From: Variovorax sp.
GTDB taxonomy: Bacteria; Pseudomonadota; Gammaproteobacteria; Burkholderiales; Burkholderiaceae_C
NCBI GenBank assembly: GCA_028292145.1
Contig: JAQGMX010000206.1
Coordinates: 1 to 7,609, forward strand
Direction: 5' to 3'
DNA length: 7,609 nucleotides
Part shown: positions 1 through 5,833 of the stretch, in pieces
Layout of the letters: each line of letters opens with the position of its first letter
How positions within the stretch are numbered: the first letter of the stretch is position 1
The notes under the pieces: model-generated
What the model was told of the DNA's origin: nothing
Seen by the model: only the letters and a program-made list of their open reading frames with translations
Databases searched by the model: none
Program-made: the position numbers and the translations under genes

Positions 1-362
1 CGGGCAAGGTCTACTACGACCTGGCCAAGAAGCGCGAAGAGCGGGGCAGCGAAGACGTGGCGATCATCCGCGTCGAGCAGCTCTATCCGTTCCCGCACAA
101 GGCGTTCTCCAACGAGATCCGCAAGTACCCGAACCTGGTCGACGTGGTCTGGTGCCAGGACGAGCCGCAAAACCAGGGCGCCTGGTTCTTCGTGCAGCAC
201 TACATCCACGAAAACATGCTCGACGGACAGAAGCTCGGCTATTCCGGCCGCGCGGCTTCGGCTTCGCCAGCGGTGGGTTATTCGCACCTGCATCAGGAAC
301 AGCAGAAAGCGCTGGTCGACGGCGCGTTCTCGAAGCTCAAGGGCTTCGTGCTGACGAAGTAA
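1..362 (+). CDS. sucA: 2-oxoglutarate dehydrogenase E1 component, C-terminal part (5' end outside window)
   Basis: This is the last 119 residues of the thiamine-diphosphate-dependent E1 subunit, which decarboxylates 2-oxoglutarate and transfers the succinyl group to the lipoyl arm of E2. The reading frame is open from base 3 to the TAA at 360-362; the true start lies left of the window. Recognisable C-terminal E1 signatures are GKVYYDL at the left edge, the E-Q-L-Y-P-F-P stretch, QDEPQNQGAW, and GRAASASPAVGY followed by an H-x-E-Q-Q-K-A-L segment; E. coli SucA ends very similarly (established family knowledge). A GTG at 57 is only an internal valine. The gene is followed after 71 bases by sucB, the usual E1-E2 order. 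The frame is intact, with no sign of truncation other than the window edge. Confidence 0.96.
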   Translation, partial: GKVYYDLAKKREERGSEDVAIIRVEQLYPFPHKAFSNEIRKYPNLVDVVWCQDEPQNQGAWFFVQHYIHENMLDGQKLGYSGRAASASPAVGYSHLHQEQQKALVDGAFSKLKGFVLTK

Positions 363-377
363 GACGAGTCAATCATC

Positions 378-402
378 GAGCGAGCCGGACGGCTCGCTCT
401 TT
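378..402 (+). terminator. Hairpin with short T-run between sucA and sucB (terminator-like, attenuator or mRNA-processing structure)
   Basis: Sixteen bases after the sucA stop lies a perfect inverted repeat: GAGCGAGCC (378-386), a four-base loop GGAC, and GGCTCGCTC (391-399), followed by TTT and then CC. The 9-bp G/C-rich stem with a tetraloop resembles an intrinsic terminator, but the T-run is too short for an efficient one. Because sucB and lpdA follow on the same strand, the likely role is partial termination, or 3'-end protection of sucA mRNA to adjust E1:E2:E3 ratios. The stem is seen directly; the function is inference. Confidence 0.55.
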
Positions 403-414
403 CCAATTCAGAAC

Positions 415-430
415 AGAAGAATAGAAGAAT
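415..430 (+). promoter_or_regulatory. Tandem AGAAGAAT boxes forming the sucB ribosome-binding region
   Basis: The octamer AGAAGAAT occurs twice back to back (415-422 and 423-430) just before the sucB ATG at 434. The second copy places the purine core AGAAGA five bases from the start codon, a usable though weak Shine-Dalgarno match. The first copy is too far away to act alone and may be a standby site or a replication-slippage duplication. The repeat is seen directly; the role is inferred from position. Confidence 0.5.
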
Positions 431-433
431 CAA

Positions 434-1720
434 ATGTCCATCGTTGAAGTCAAGTGCCCCCAGCTGTCCGAATCCGTGTCCGAAGCCACGATGCTCACCT
501 GGAAGAAGAAAGCCGGCGATTACGTCGAAGTCGATGAAATCCTGATCGAGATCGAGACCGACAAGGTCGTGCTCGAAGTGCCGGCCCCGTCGGCAGGCGT
601 CCTCTCCGAAATCATCCAGCCCGACGGTGCGACCGTCGAAGCCGAGCAGGTCATCGCCAAGATCGACACCGAAGGCAAGGCCGGCGCCGCAGCGCCCGCA
701 GCCGCACCTGCTGCTGCACCTGCTGCTGCAGCACCTGCACCGGCCGCCGCACCCGCGCCGGCCCAGGCCGCTGCCGCATCCACCGGCGGTTCGAAGTCCG
801 ATGTCGCCATGCCCGCCGCAGCCAAGCTGCTCGCCGACAACAACCTGAAGACCGGCGACGTCGCCGGCTCGGGCAAGGATGGCCGCGTCACCAAGGGCGA
901 CGTGCTCGGCGCTGTTGCCTCGGGCACGACCGCCAAGGCACCCGCTGCCGCACCGGCACCCGCCGCCAAGCCTGCGTTGCAGCAAGTCTCCGCATCGTCG
1001 AGCCCGAAAGACCTGGGCGAGCGTCCGGAACAGCGCGTGCCGATGAGCCGCCTGCGCGCCCGCATCGCCGAGCGCCTGCTGCAATCGCAGTCGACCAATG
1101 CCATCCTGACCACGTTCAACGAAGTGAACATGGCGCCGGTGATGGACCTGCGCAAGAAATTCCAGGACGCGTTCACCAAGGAACATGGCGTGAAGCTCGG
1201 CTTCATGAGCTTCTTCGTCAAGGCGGCCGTGCACGCGCTGAAGAAATTCCCGGTCATCAACGCGTCGGTCGACGGCAACGACATCGTCTATCACGGCTAC
1301 TTCGACATCGGTATCGCCGTCGGTTCGCCGCGCGGCCTGGTGGTGCCGATCCTGCGCAACGCCGACCAGATGAGCTTTGCCGACATCGAGAAGAAGATCG
1401 CCGAATTCGGCAAGAAGGCGCAAGACGGCAAGCTCGGTATCGAAGACATGACCGGCGGTACGTTCTCCATCTCGAACGGCGGCACCTTCGGCTCGATGCT
1501 GTCGACCCCGATCATCAACCCGCCGCAGTCGGCCATCCTGGGCGTGCACGCGACCAAGGACCGCGCGGTGGTCGAGAACGGCCAGATCGTGATCCGGCCG
1601 ATGAACTACCTCGCCATGAGCTACGACCACCGCATCATCGACGGCCGCGAAGCCGTGCTGGGCCTGGTCGCCATGAAGGAAGCGCTGGAAGATCCGTCGC
1701 GCCTGCTGTTTGACATCTAA
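434..1720 (+). CDS. sucB (odhB): Dihydrolipoyllysine-residue succinyltransferase (E2 of 2-oxoglutarate dehydrogenase)
   Basis: This is the E2 core enzyme of 428 residues, slightly longer than the ~405 of E. coli SucB because of long linkers. It takes the succinyl group from E1 on a lipoyl-lysine and transfers it to CoA. Visible domains are a biotinyl/lipoyl domain at about 1-76 with lipoyl-lysine K44 in E-T-D-K-V; an Ala/Pro-rich flexible linker at about 80-120; a peripheral-subunit-binding domain at about 124-161 (A-A-K-L-L ... G-K-D-G-R-V-T-K-G-D-V); a second Ala/Pro linker at about 162-190; and the acyltransferase domain from about 198 to the end. The catalytic motif is D-H-R-x-x-D-G with H399 and D403. 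There is only one lipoyl domain, as expected for SucB rather than the often multi-lipoyl pyruvate dehydrogenase E2. Its place between sucA and lpdA also argues for succinyl-transferase. The ATG at 434 gives the expected M-S-I-V-E-V-K N-terminus. Confidence 0.97.
   Translation: MSIVEVKCPQLSESVSEATMLTWKKKAGDYVEVDEILIEIETDKVVLEVPAPSAGVLSEIIQPDGATVEAEQVIAKIDTEGKAGAAAPAAAPAAAPAAAAPAPAAAPAPAQAAAASTGGSKSDVAMPAAAKLLADNNLKTGDVAGSGKDGRVTKGDVLGAVASGTTAKAPAAAPAPAAKPALQQVSASSSPKDLGERPEQRVPMSRLRARIAERLLQSQSTNAILTTFNEVNMAPVMDLRKKFQDAFTKEHGVKLGFMSFFVKAAVHALKKFPVINASVDGNDIVYHGYFDIGIAVGSPRGLVVPILRNADQMSFADIEKKIAEFGKKAQDGKLGIEDMTGGTFSISNGGTFGSMLSTPIINPPQSAILGVHATKDRAVVENGQIVIRPMNYLAMSYDHRIIDGREAVLGLVAMKEALEDPSRLLFDI
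704..739 (+). repeat. 12-bp tandem repeat in the sucB inter-domain linker
   Basis: Two perfect copies of GCACCTGCTGCT (704-715, 716-727) are followed by a related third unit GCAGCACCTGCA (728-739), encoding A-P-A-A type units of the flexible linker after the lipoyl domain. Such Ala/Pro linkers let the lipoyl arm swing between active sites. The repeat probably expands or contracts by slippage, since linker length is free to vary. It sits within a wider Ala/Pro-rich stretch from about 675 to 780. Confidence 0.75.
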
Positions 1721-1723
1721 GGA
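1718..1723 (+). promoter_or_regulatory. Shine-Dalgarno of lpdA, overlapping the sucB stop
   Basis: TAAGGA overlaps the sucB stop TAA (1718-1720), and its AAGGA core lies seven bases before the ATG at 1731. This is the best ribosome-binding site in the window and decides the lpdA start in favour of 1731 over an in-frame TTG at 1710, which lies inside sucB and has no such site. Confidence 0.75.
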
Positions 1724-1730
1724 AACACAG

Positions 1731-3161
1731 ATGTCCAACAAGCAATTCGACGTCGTCGTCATCGGCGGCGGCCCCGGCGGCTACATCGCCGCGATTCGCG
1801 CGGCACAGCTCGGCTACAACGTCGCCTGCGTCGACGAATGGAAGAACAGCAAGGGCGGCCCGGCGCCGGGCGGCACCTGCACCAACGTGGGCTGCATTCC
1901 GTCGAAGGCGCTGCTGCAGTCTTCGGAGCATTTCGAGCAGGCCGGCCATTCCTTCGCCGACCACGGCATCAACGTGCAGGGGCTGAGCCTCGACATCGCG
2001 AAGATGCTGGCGCGCAAGGACACCGTCGTGAAGCAGAACAATGACGGCATCCTGTACCTGTTCAAGAAGAACAAGATTTCCTTCTTCCATGGCCGCGCCT
2101 CGTTCGCGAAGACCGATGAAACCGGCTACGAGATCAAGGTGACCGGTGCTGCCGAAGAGAGCATTTCGGGCAAGCACATCGTGGTCGCGACCGGCTCCAA
2201 CGCACGTTCGCTGCCCGGCGCGGAGTTCGACGAGGAATTCATCCTCTCGAACGATGGCGCGCTGCGTATCGGCGCGGTGCCGAAGAAGCTGGGCCTGATC
2301 GGCGCCGGCGTGATCGGCCTGGAAATGGGTTCGGTCTGGCGCCGTCTGGGCGCTGAAGTCACGGTGCTCGAAGGTCTGCCGACCTTCCTCGGCGCCGTCG
2401 ACGAGCAGATCGCCAAGGAAGCCAAGAAGGCTTTCGACAAGCAGGGCCTGAAGATCGAACTGGGCGTGAAGATCGGCGAGATCAAGAAGGGCGCCGACGG
2501 CGTCTCGATCGCCTACACCAGCGCCAAGGGCGAAGCACAGACGCTCGACGTCGACCGGCTGATCGTCTCGATCGGCCGTGTGCCGAACACCATCGGCCTG
2601 AATGCCGAAGCCGTCGGCCTGGCGCTCGACGAACGCGGTGCCATCACCGTCGACGACGAATGCAAGACCAACCTGCCGAACGTCTGGGCGATCGGCGACG
2701 TGGTGCGCGGCCCGATGCTGGCGCACAAGGCGGAAGAAGAGGGCGTTGCCGTGGCCGAGCGCATTGCCGGCCAACACGGACACGTCAACTTCAACACCGT
2801 GCCATGGGTCATCTACACGCATCCGGAAATCGCGTGGGTCGGCCAGACCGAACAGCAGCTCAAGGCGAGCGGCCGCGCGTACAAGGCCGGCACCTTCCCG
2901 TTCCTCGCGAACGGCCGCGCACGCGCGCTGGGCGACACGACCGGCATGGTCAAGTTCCTGGCCGACGCGACGACCGACGAGATCCTCGGCGTGCACATGG
3001 TCGGCCCGCAGGTCAGCGAGCTGATCTCCGAAGCCGTCGTGGCAATGGAATTCAAGGCCAGCGCCGAAGACATCGCCCGCATCTGCCACGCGCATCCTTC
3101 GCTTTCCGAAGCGACGAAGGAAGCCGCCTTGGCAGTCGACAAGCGCACGCTCAACTTCTGA
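1731..3161 (+). CDS. lpdA: Dihydrolipoyl dehydrogenase (E3 of 2-oxoglutarate dehydrogenase)
   Basis: This is a flavoprotein disulfide reductase of 476 residues, the normal family length, that reoxidises dihydrolipoyl-E2 with NAD+ through FAD and a redox-active disulfide. The N-terminal FAD-binding motif G-G-G-P-G-G is at 12-17. The active-site disulfide is C50/C55 in G-G-T-C-T-N-V-G-C-I-P-S-K. A second Rossmann motif for NAD (G-A-G-V-I-G-L-E) is near 195-202, and an A-I-G-D-V FAD motif is near residue 320. The C-terminal catalytic pair is H455 and E460 in H-A-H-P-S-L-S-E. The segment before C50 (K-N-S-K-G-G-P-A-P-G) is a few residues longer than in E. coli LpdA; I recall this as common in beta-proteobacterial versions. 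The gene starts 10 bases after sucB and ends 4 bases before zapE, so it belongs to the 2-oxoglutarate dehydrogenase operon. Confidence 0.97.
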   Translation: MSNKQFDVVVIGGGPGGYIAAIRAAQLGYNVACVDEWKNSKGGPAPGGTCTNVGCIPSKALLQSSEHFEQAGHSFADHGINVQGLSLDIAKMLARKDTVVKQNNDGILYLFKKNKISFFHGRASFAKTDETGYEIKVTGAAEESISGKHIVVATGSNARSLPGAEFDEEFILSNDGALRIGAVPKKLGLIGAGVIGLEMGSVWRRLGAEVTVLEGLPTFLGAVDEQIAKEAKKAFDKQGLKIELGVKIGEIKKGADGVSIAYTSAKGEAQTLDVDRLIVSIGRVPNTIGLNAEAVGLALDERGAITVDDECKTNLPNVWAIGDVVRGPMLAHKAEEEGVAVAERIAGQHGHVNFNTVPWVIYTHPEIAWVGQTEQQLKASGRAYKAGTFPFLANGRARALGDTTGMVKFLADATTDEILGVHMVGPQVSELISEAVVAMEFKASAEDIARICHAHPSLSEATKEAALAVDKRTLNF

Positions 3162-3165
3162 TCCC

Positions 3166-4263
3166 TTGAGCGTCAAACAGGCTTACGAAGCGGAGCTCGC
3201 TTCGCGCGGCTTCCAGAGCGACCCCGCGCAATTGCGCGCGGTGGAAGCGCTGGAGCGCTGCGCCAACGAATGGGCCAACTACAAGGCGCAGCGGTCGAAC
3301 GCGCTGAAGAAGCTGATCAACCGCCCGGAGGTGCCGCGCGGCGTGTACATGTATGGCGGCGTCGGTCGCGGCAAGAGCTTTCTGATGGATTGCTTCTTCA
3401 ACGCCGTGCCGCTCAAGCGCAAGACGCGCCTGCATTTCCACGAGTTCATGCGGGAAGTGCACCGCGAACTGGCGGAGCTTCAGGGCATCGTCAATCCGCT
3501 GGACGAACTCGGCAAGCGCATCTCCAAGCGCTACAAGCTGATCTGTTTCGACGAATTCCACGTCGCCGACATCACCGACGCCATGATCCTGCACCGCCTG
3601 CTGGCGGCGCTGTTCGACAACGGCGTGGGTTTCGTGACGACGTCCAATTTCAAGCCCGACGACCTGTATCCGGACGGGCTGCACCGTGACCGCATCCTGC
3701 CGGCGATCGCGCTGCTCAACGAAAAGTTGGAAGTGCTGAGCGTCGACAACGGCACCGACTACCGGCGCCGCACGCTCGAACAGCTCCGGATGTACCTGAC
3801 GCCGAACGGTCCCGAGGCCGACAAGGAAATGAGCGACGCCTTCGACAAGCTGGCCGAGAAGGCCGACGAAGATCCGGTGCTGCACATCGAGTCGCGCGAG
3901 ATCGTTGCGCGGCGGAAGGCCGGCGGCGTGGTGTGGTTCGATTTCCGCACCCTGTGCGGCGGTCCGCGCTCGCAGAACGACTACCTCGAAATCGCGACGC
4001 AGTTCCACACGGTGCTGCTGTCCGATGTGCCGGAAATGTCGGTGAATCGGGCTTCCGAGGCGCGGCGCTTCACCTGGCTGGTCGATGTTTTCTACGATCG
4101 ACGGGTGAAACTCATCGTTTCCGCGGCCGTCGAACCGGCTTTGCTGTACACCGAAGGGCCGCTGGCCCACGAGTTTCCGCGTACCGTGTCCAGACTCACC
4201 GAGATGCAGTCGGCCGAGTTTCTTGCCCTCGAACGCCGCGTGGTCGACACGCGGCTCACCTGA
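3166..4263 (+). CDS. zapE: Cell division protein ZapE / AFG1-like P-loop ATPase
   Basis: This AFG1/ZapE-family ATPase has 365 residues, close to the 375 of E. coli ZapE, which acts at the constricting Z-ring under stress; the mitochondrial relatives AFG1/LACE1 act in protein quality control. The Walker A motif G-G-V-G-R-G-K-S is at 64-71 (K70). Walker B L-I-C-F-D-E-F is at 125-131 (D129, E130), followed by H-V-A-D-I-T-D-A. A sensor-1-like T-T-S-N is at 158-161, then L-Y-P-D-G-L-H-R-D-R with candidate arginine fingers. I chose the TTG at 3166 because the family N-terminus (x-x-Y-E-A-E-L-A-S-R-G-F) follows at once and no ATG fits. There is no Shine-Dalgarno in the 4-base gap after lpdA, so translation is probably coupled. 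Linkage of zapE to the suc genes is, as I recall, frequent in beta-proteobacteria. Codon use matches its neighbours. Confidence 0.92.
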   Translation: MSVKQAYEAELASRGFQSDPAQLRAVEALERCANEWANYKAQRSNALKKLINRPEVPRGVYMYGGVGRGKSFLMDCFFNAVPLKRKTRLHFHEFMREVHRELAELQGIVNPLDELGKRISKRYKLICFDEFHVADITDAMILHRLLAALFDNGVGFVTTSNFKPDDLYPDGLHRDRILPAIALLNEKLEVLSVDNGTDYRRRTLEQLRMYLTPNGPEADKEMSDAFDKLAEKADEDPVLHIESREIVARRKAGGVVWFDFRTLCGGPRSQNDYLEIATQFHTVLLSDVPEMSVNRASEARRFTWLVDVFYDRRVKLIVSAAVEPALLYTEGPLAHEFPRTVSRLTEMQSAEFLALERRVVDTRLT

Positions 4264-4268
4264 ATCCG

Positions 4269-4943
4269 ATGATCAAACAAGCGCTTTCTTCGTTCGTTCT
4301 GCTGGTTGTCGTGCTGGCAGCGCCCGTCATTGCGCAGGCGCAGTCCATCGCGACCACCGGCAATCTCGAGCTTTCGGCCGAGCGAAGCCGCCTGGCGTCC
4401 GAACAGAACGCGATCGACCAGCGTTTCAAGCAGGAGCAGGCGGCGTGCTACCAGCGTTTTGCGGTCGAAGACTGTCTGGCGGACAGTCGCAAGCGCAAGC
4501 GCACCGAAGACGATTCGATCAAGCGGCAGCGGGCGTCGATCAACGACATCGAGCGCAAGCAGCGCGGCGCCGCGCAGCTGGAGCGGCTCGAGGCCAAGAG
4601 TCCTTCGACCTCGCAGGAGGAGCGGGATCGCTCGGTCCAGTCCCAGCAGGACCGCGAGCAGAGAGCGGCGGATCATGCGAAGGGTCGCGAAGAAACCGCG
4701 GCGCAGGCCGAGTCGAATCGTGCGGCGTTCCTGCGCAAACAGGCTGCCCAGGCCGAGGAGCAAACCAAGGCTGCGCGCTTGCGGACGCAGGCGCCGTCCA
4801 ACCGTGCCGACTACGAGCGCAGGGCCGCGCAGGCGGCGGAGCGGAAGGCCGAAGTCGAGAAACGCAACGCCGAACGCACCAAGCCGCGTTCCGCGCCTCT
4901 GCCCCCGACGCCGATCCCAACCCCGACCCCGACGGCGCCCTGA
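4269..4943 (+). CDS. Exported charged coiled-coil-like protein of unknown function
   Basis: This is a 224-residue protein starting at the ATG at 4269, five bases after the zapE stop. The frame is open upstream into zapE, but only this start gives a clean signal peptide: M-I-K, a hydrophobic core at about 8-21, and a likely signal peptidase I site after A-Q-A (residue 24). The mature part is highly charged and rich in R, E, Q, K and A, probably helical or coiled-coil from about 35 to 205. It contains C60-Y-x-R-F-x-V-x-D-C69-L, a cysteine pair that could form a disulfide in the periplasm. The end (about 207-224) is a Pro/Thr tail (P-T-P-I-P-T-P-T-P-T). I recall similar hypothetical proteins with the C-Y-x-x-F-x-V-x-D-C-L motif behind zapE in beta-proteobacteria, but I know no function. 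Low-complexity similarity to TolA may cause misnaming. No ribosome-binding site is visible, suggesting coupling to zapE. Confidence 0.82.
   Translation: MIKQALSSFVLLVVVLAAPVIAQAQSIATTGNLELSAERSRLASEQNAIDQRFKQEQAACYQRFAVEDCLADSRKRKRTEDDSIKRQRASINDIERKQRGAAQLERLEAKSPSTSQEERDRSVQSQQDREQRAADHAKGREETAAQAESNRAAFLRKQAAQAEEQTKAARLRTQAPSNRADYERRAAQAAERKAEVEKRNAERTKPRSAPLPPTPIPTPTPTAP
4906..4937 (+). repeat. Pro/Thr-encoding low-complexity repeat at the end of the exported protein gene
   Basis: An imperfect repetition of CCGACGCC, CCGATC, CCAACC, CCGACC and CCGACG units encodes the terminal P-T-P-I-P-T-P-T-P-T tail. Simple repeats of this kind drift in length, and the tail may be a disordered extension or a cell-wall-spanning segment. 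The repeat is visible; the role is not known. Confidence 0.5.
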
Positions 4944-4947
4944 TTTC

Positions 4948-5739
4948 CTAGTCGATGACTGCGCTCGCGCTCACTGCGCCGGGCAAGGCTTCGACCTTGA
5001 GCACCACGATGGACAGGTTGTCGCCGCGACCCCTGGCGCGACGCCGCGCTTCGGACACGAGCAGTTCGACCGCTGCGCGTGGCGGCTGGCTGACCAGCAC
5101 CGAGCCCATTTCCTCGGGCGTGAAGTAATGCCATAAGCCGTCGCTGCACAGCAGCAATGTGTCGCCGGCTTCCAGTTGCGGCACCGTGTGCAGCGTCAGC
5201 GGCGGCATCGTCGTGGTCATGCCGAGGCAGCCGAGCAGGATATTCGACTGCGGGTGGTGCACCGACTCTTCCTCGGAAATCTCGCCGCGGTCGATCAGCG
5301 CCTGCACATAGGAATGGTCGAGCGTCCGCTTCACCATGTGACCGTCATGGAACTGGTAGATGCGCGAATCGCCGGCATGAATCCAGGCGCATTTCCCCTG
5401 CGGATTGACCAGCACCGCCGCCAGCGTGCTGTGCGGCTCCTGCTCGCTCGACAGGGCGGTGAGCTTGATGACGGTGTGGGCGTCTTCGAGAAGCTGGCGC
5501 AGCAGCCGTGCCGGGTCGTCATGCGCCGGCCGGTAGCGCGCAAAAAGCTGGCGCGCCGTCATGAGCACCTGATCGGATGCCTTGCGCCCGCCGCTTCGCC
5601 CGCCCATGCCGTCCGCGACGACCGCCAGGATGCAGCCCGGTGCGCGCGGATGTTCGAGCACCAGGACCTGATCCTGTTGATAAGGGCGATCTCCCTTGTG
5701 GAGACCGGTGGCGGCGGCGAGTCGTAAGCCTCGTGTCAT
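4948..5739 (-). CDS. PP2C-family serine/threonine protein phosphatase
   Basis: This is a metal-dependent protein phosphatase (PPM/PP2C) of 263 residues that would remove phosphate from serine/threonine residues of cytoplasmic proteins. Visible motifs in order are R18-x-x-x-Q22-D23; V-A-D43-G-M-G-G with a metal-binding Asp; H103-S-T; G123-D-S-R126-I-Y; C-S199-D200-G-L-W with a metal-binding Asp; and G-D240-N241-L-S near the C-terminus. There is no signal peptide, membrane segment, FHA or kinase domain. I chose the ATG at 5739-5737 because family similarity begins directly with the T-G-L-H-K-G-D-R segment. Upstream ATGs would only add a 35-residue Arg/Pro-rich stretch with non-coding character. 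There is no good Shine-Dalgarno. The gene is convergent with the exported-protein gene (4 bases between stops) and divergent from the helicase. No partner kinase is in the window, so its substrate is unknown. Confidence 0.93.
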   Translation of the reverse strand: MTRGLRLAAATGLHKGDRPYQQDQVLVLEHPRAPGCILAVVADGMGGRSGGRKASDQVLMTARQLFARYRPAHDDPARLLRQLLEDAHTVIKLTALSSEQEPHSTLAAVLVNPQGKCAWIHAGDSRIYQFHDGHMVKRTLDHSYVQALIDRGEISEEESVHHPQSNILLGCLGMTTTMPPLTLHTVPQLEAGDTLLLCSDGLWHYFTPEEMGSVLVSQPPRAAVELLVSEARRRARGRGDNLSIVVLKVEALPGAVSASAVID

Positions 5740-5773
5740 GGCGCAAAAGCGCTCGGGGCGCGGTCTGGGAAGG

Positions 5774-5827
5774 TCGGTGGTTCGTCGGCGAGGACGTATT
5801 ATCGAGCGAGAAATTGCCCGATCGCTC
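5774..5827. promoter_or_regulatory. Candidate divergent promoter/operator region between the phosphatase and helicase genes
   Basis: This short patch is less GC-rich than its surroundings. It contains TATTAT (5797-5802) on the + strand, whose overlapping complement reads GATAAT on the - strand; both resemble -10 boxes, pointing to the helicase and phosphatase genes respectively. No convincing -35 box is seen for either. An inverted repeat GAGCGA (5804-5809) / TCGCTC (5822-5827) with a 12-base spacer overlaps it and could be an operator half-site pair. No LexA box of the CTGT-N8-ACAG type is visible. This is position-based inference. Confidence 0.3.
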
Positions 5828-5833
5828 CGCCTG

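Noticed and set aside
1710..1730. TTG at 1710 as the lpdA start
   Set aside because: It lies inside sucB and lacks a ribosome-binding site, while ATG 1731 has AAGGA at good spacing and gives the family N-terminus.
293..1762. Long - strand open frame opposite sucB (489 codons)
   Set aside because: It is a mirror of the strong third-position G/C bias of sucB. The translation is Arg/His/Gly/Asp-rich with no recognisable domain, and it runs across gene boundaries.
1635..3176. Long - strand open frame opposite lpdA (513 codons)
   Set aside because: Same cause: antisense shadow of a conserved, well-recognised gene, with composition typical of such shadows and no motif.
3151..4170. - strand open frame opposite zapE (339 codons)
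   Set aside because: Antisense shadow; no domain, and the + strand carries clear ZapE motifs.
3933..4268. Upstream extension of the exported-protein frame into zapE
   Set aside because: The frame is open by chance within zapE. The signal peptide begins exactly at the ATG at 4269, and the upstream translation is Arg-rich shadow sequence.
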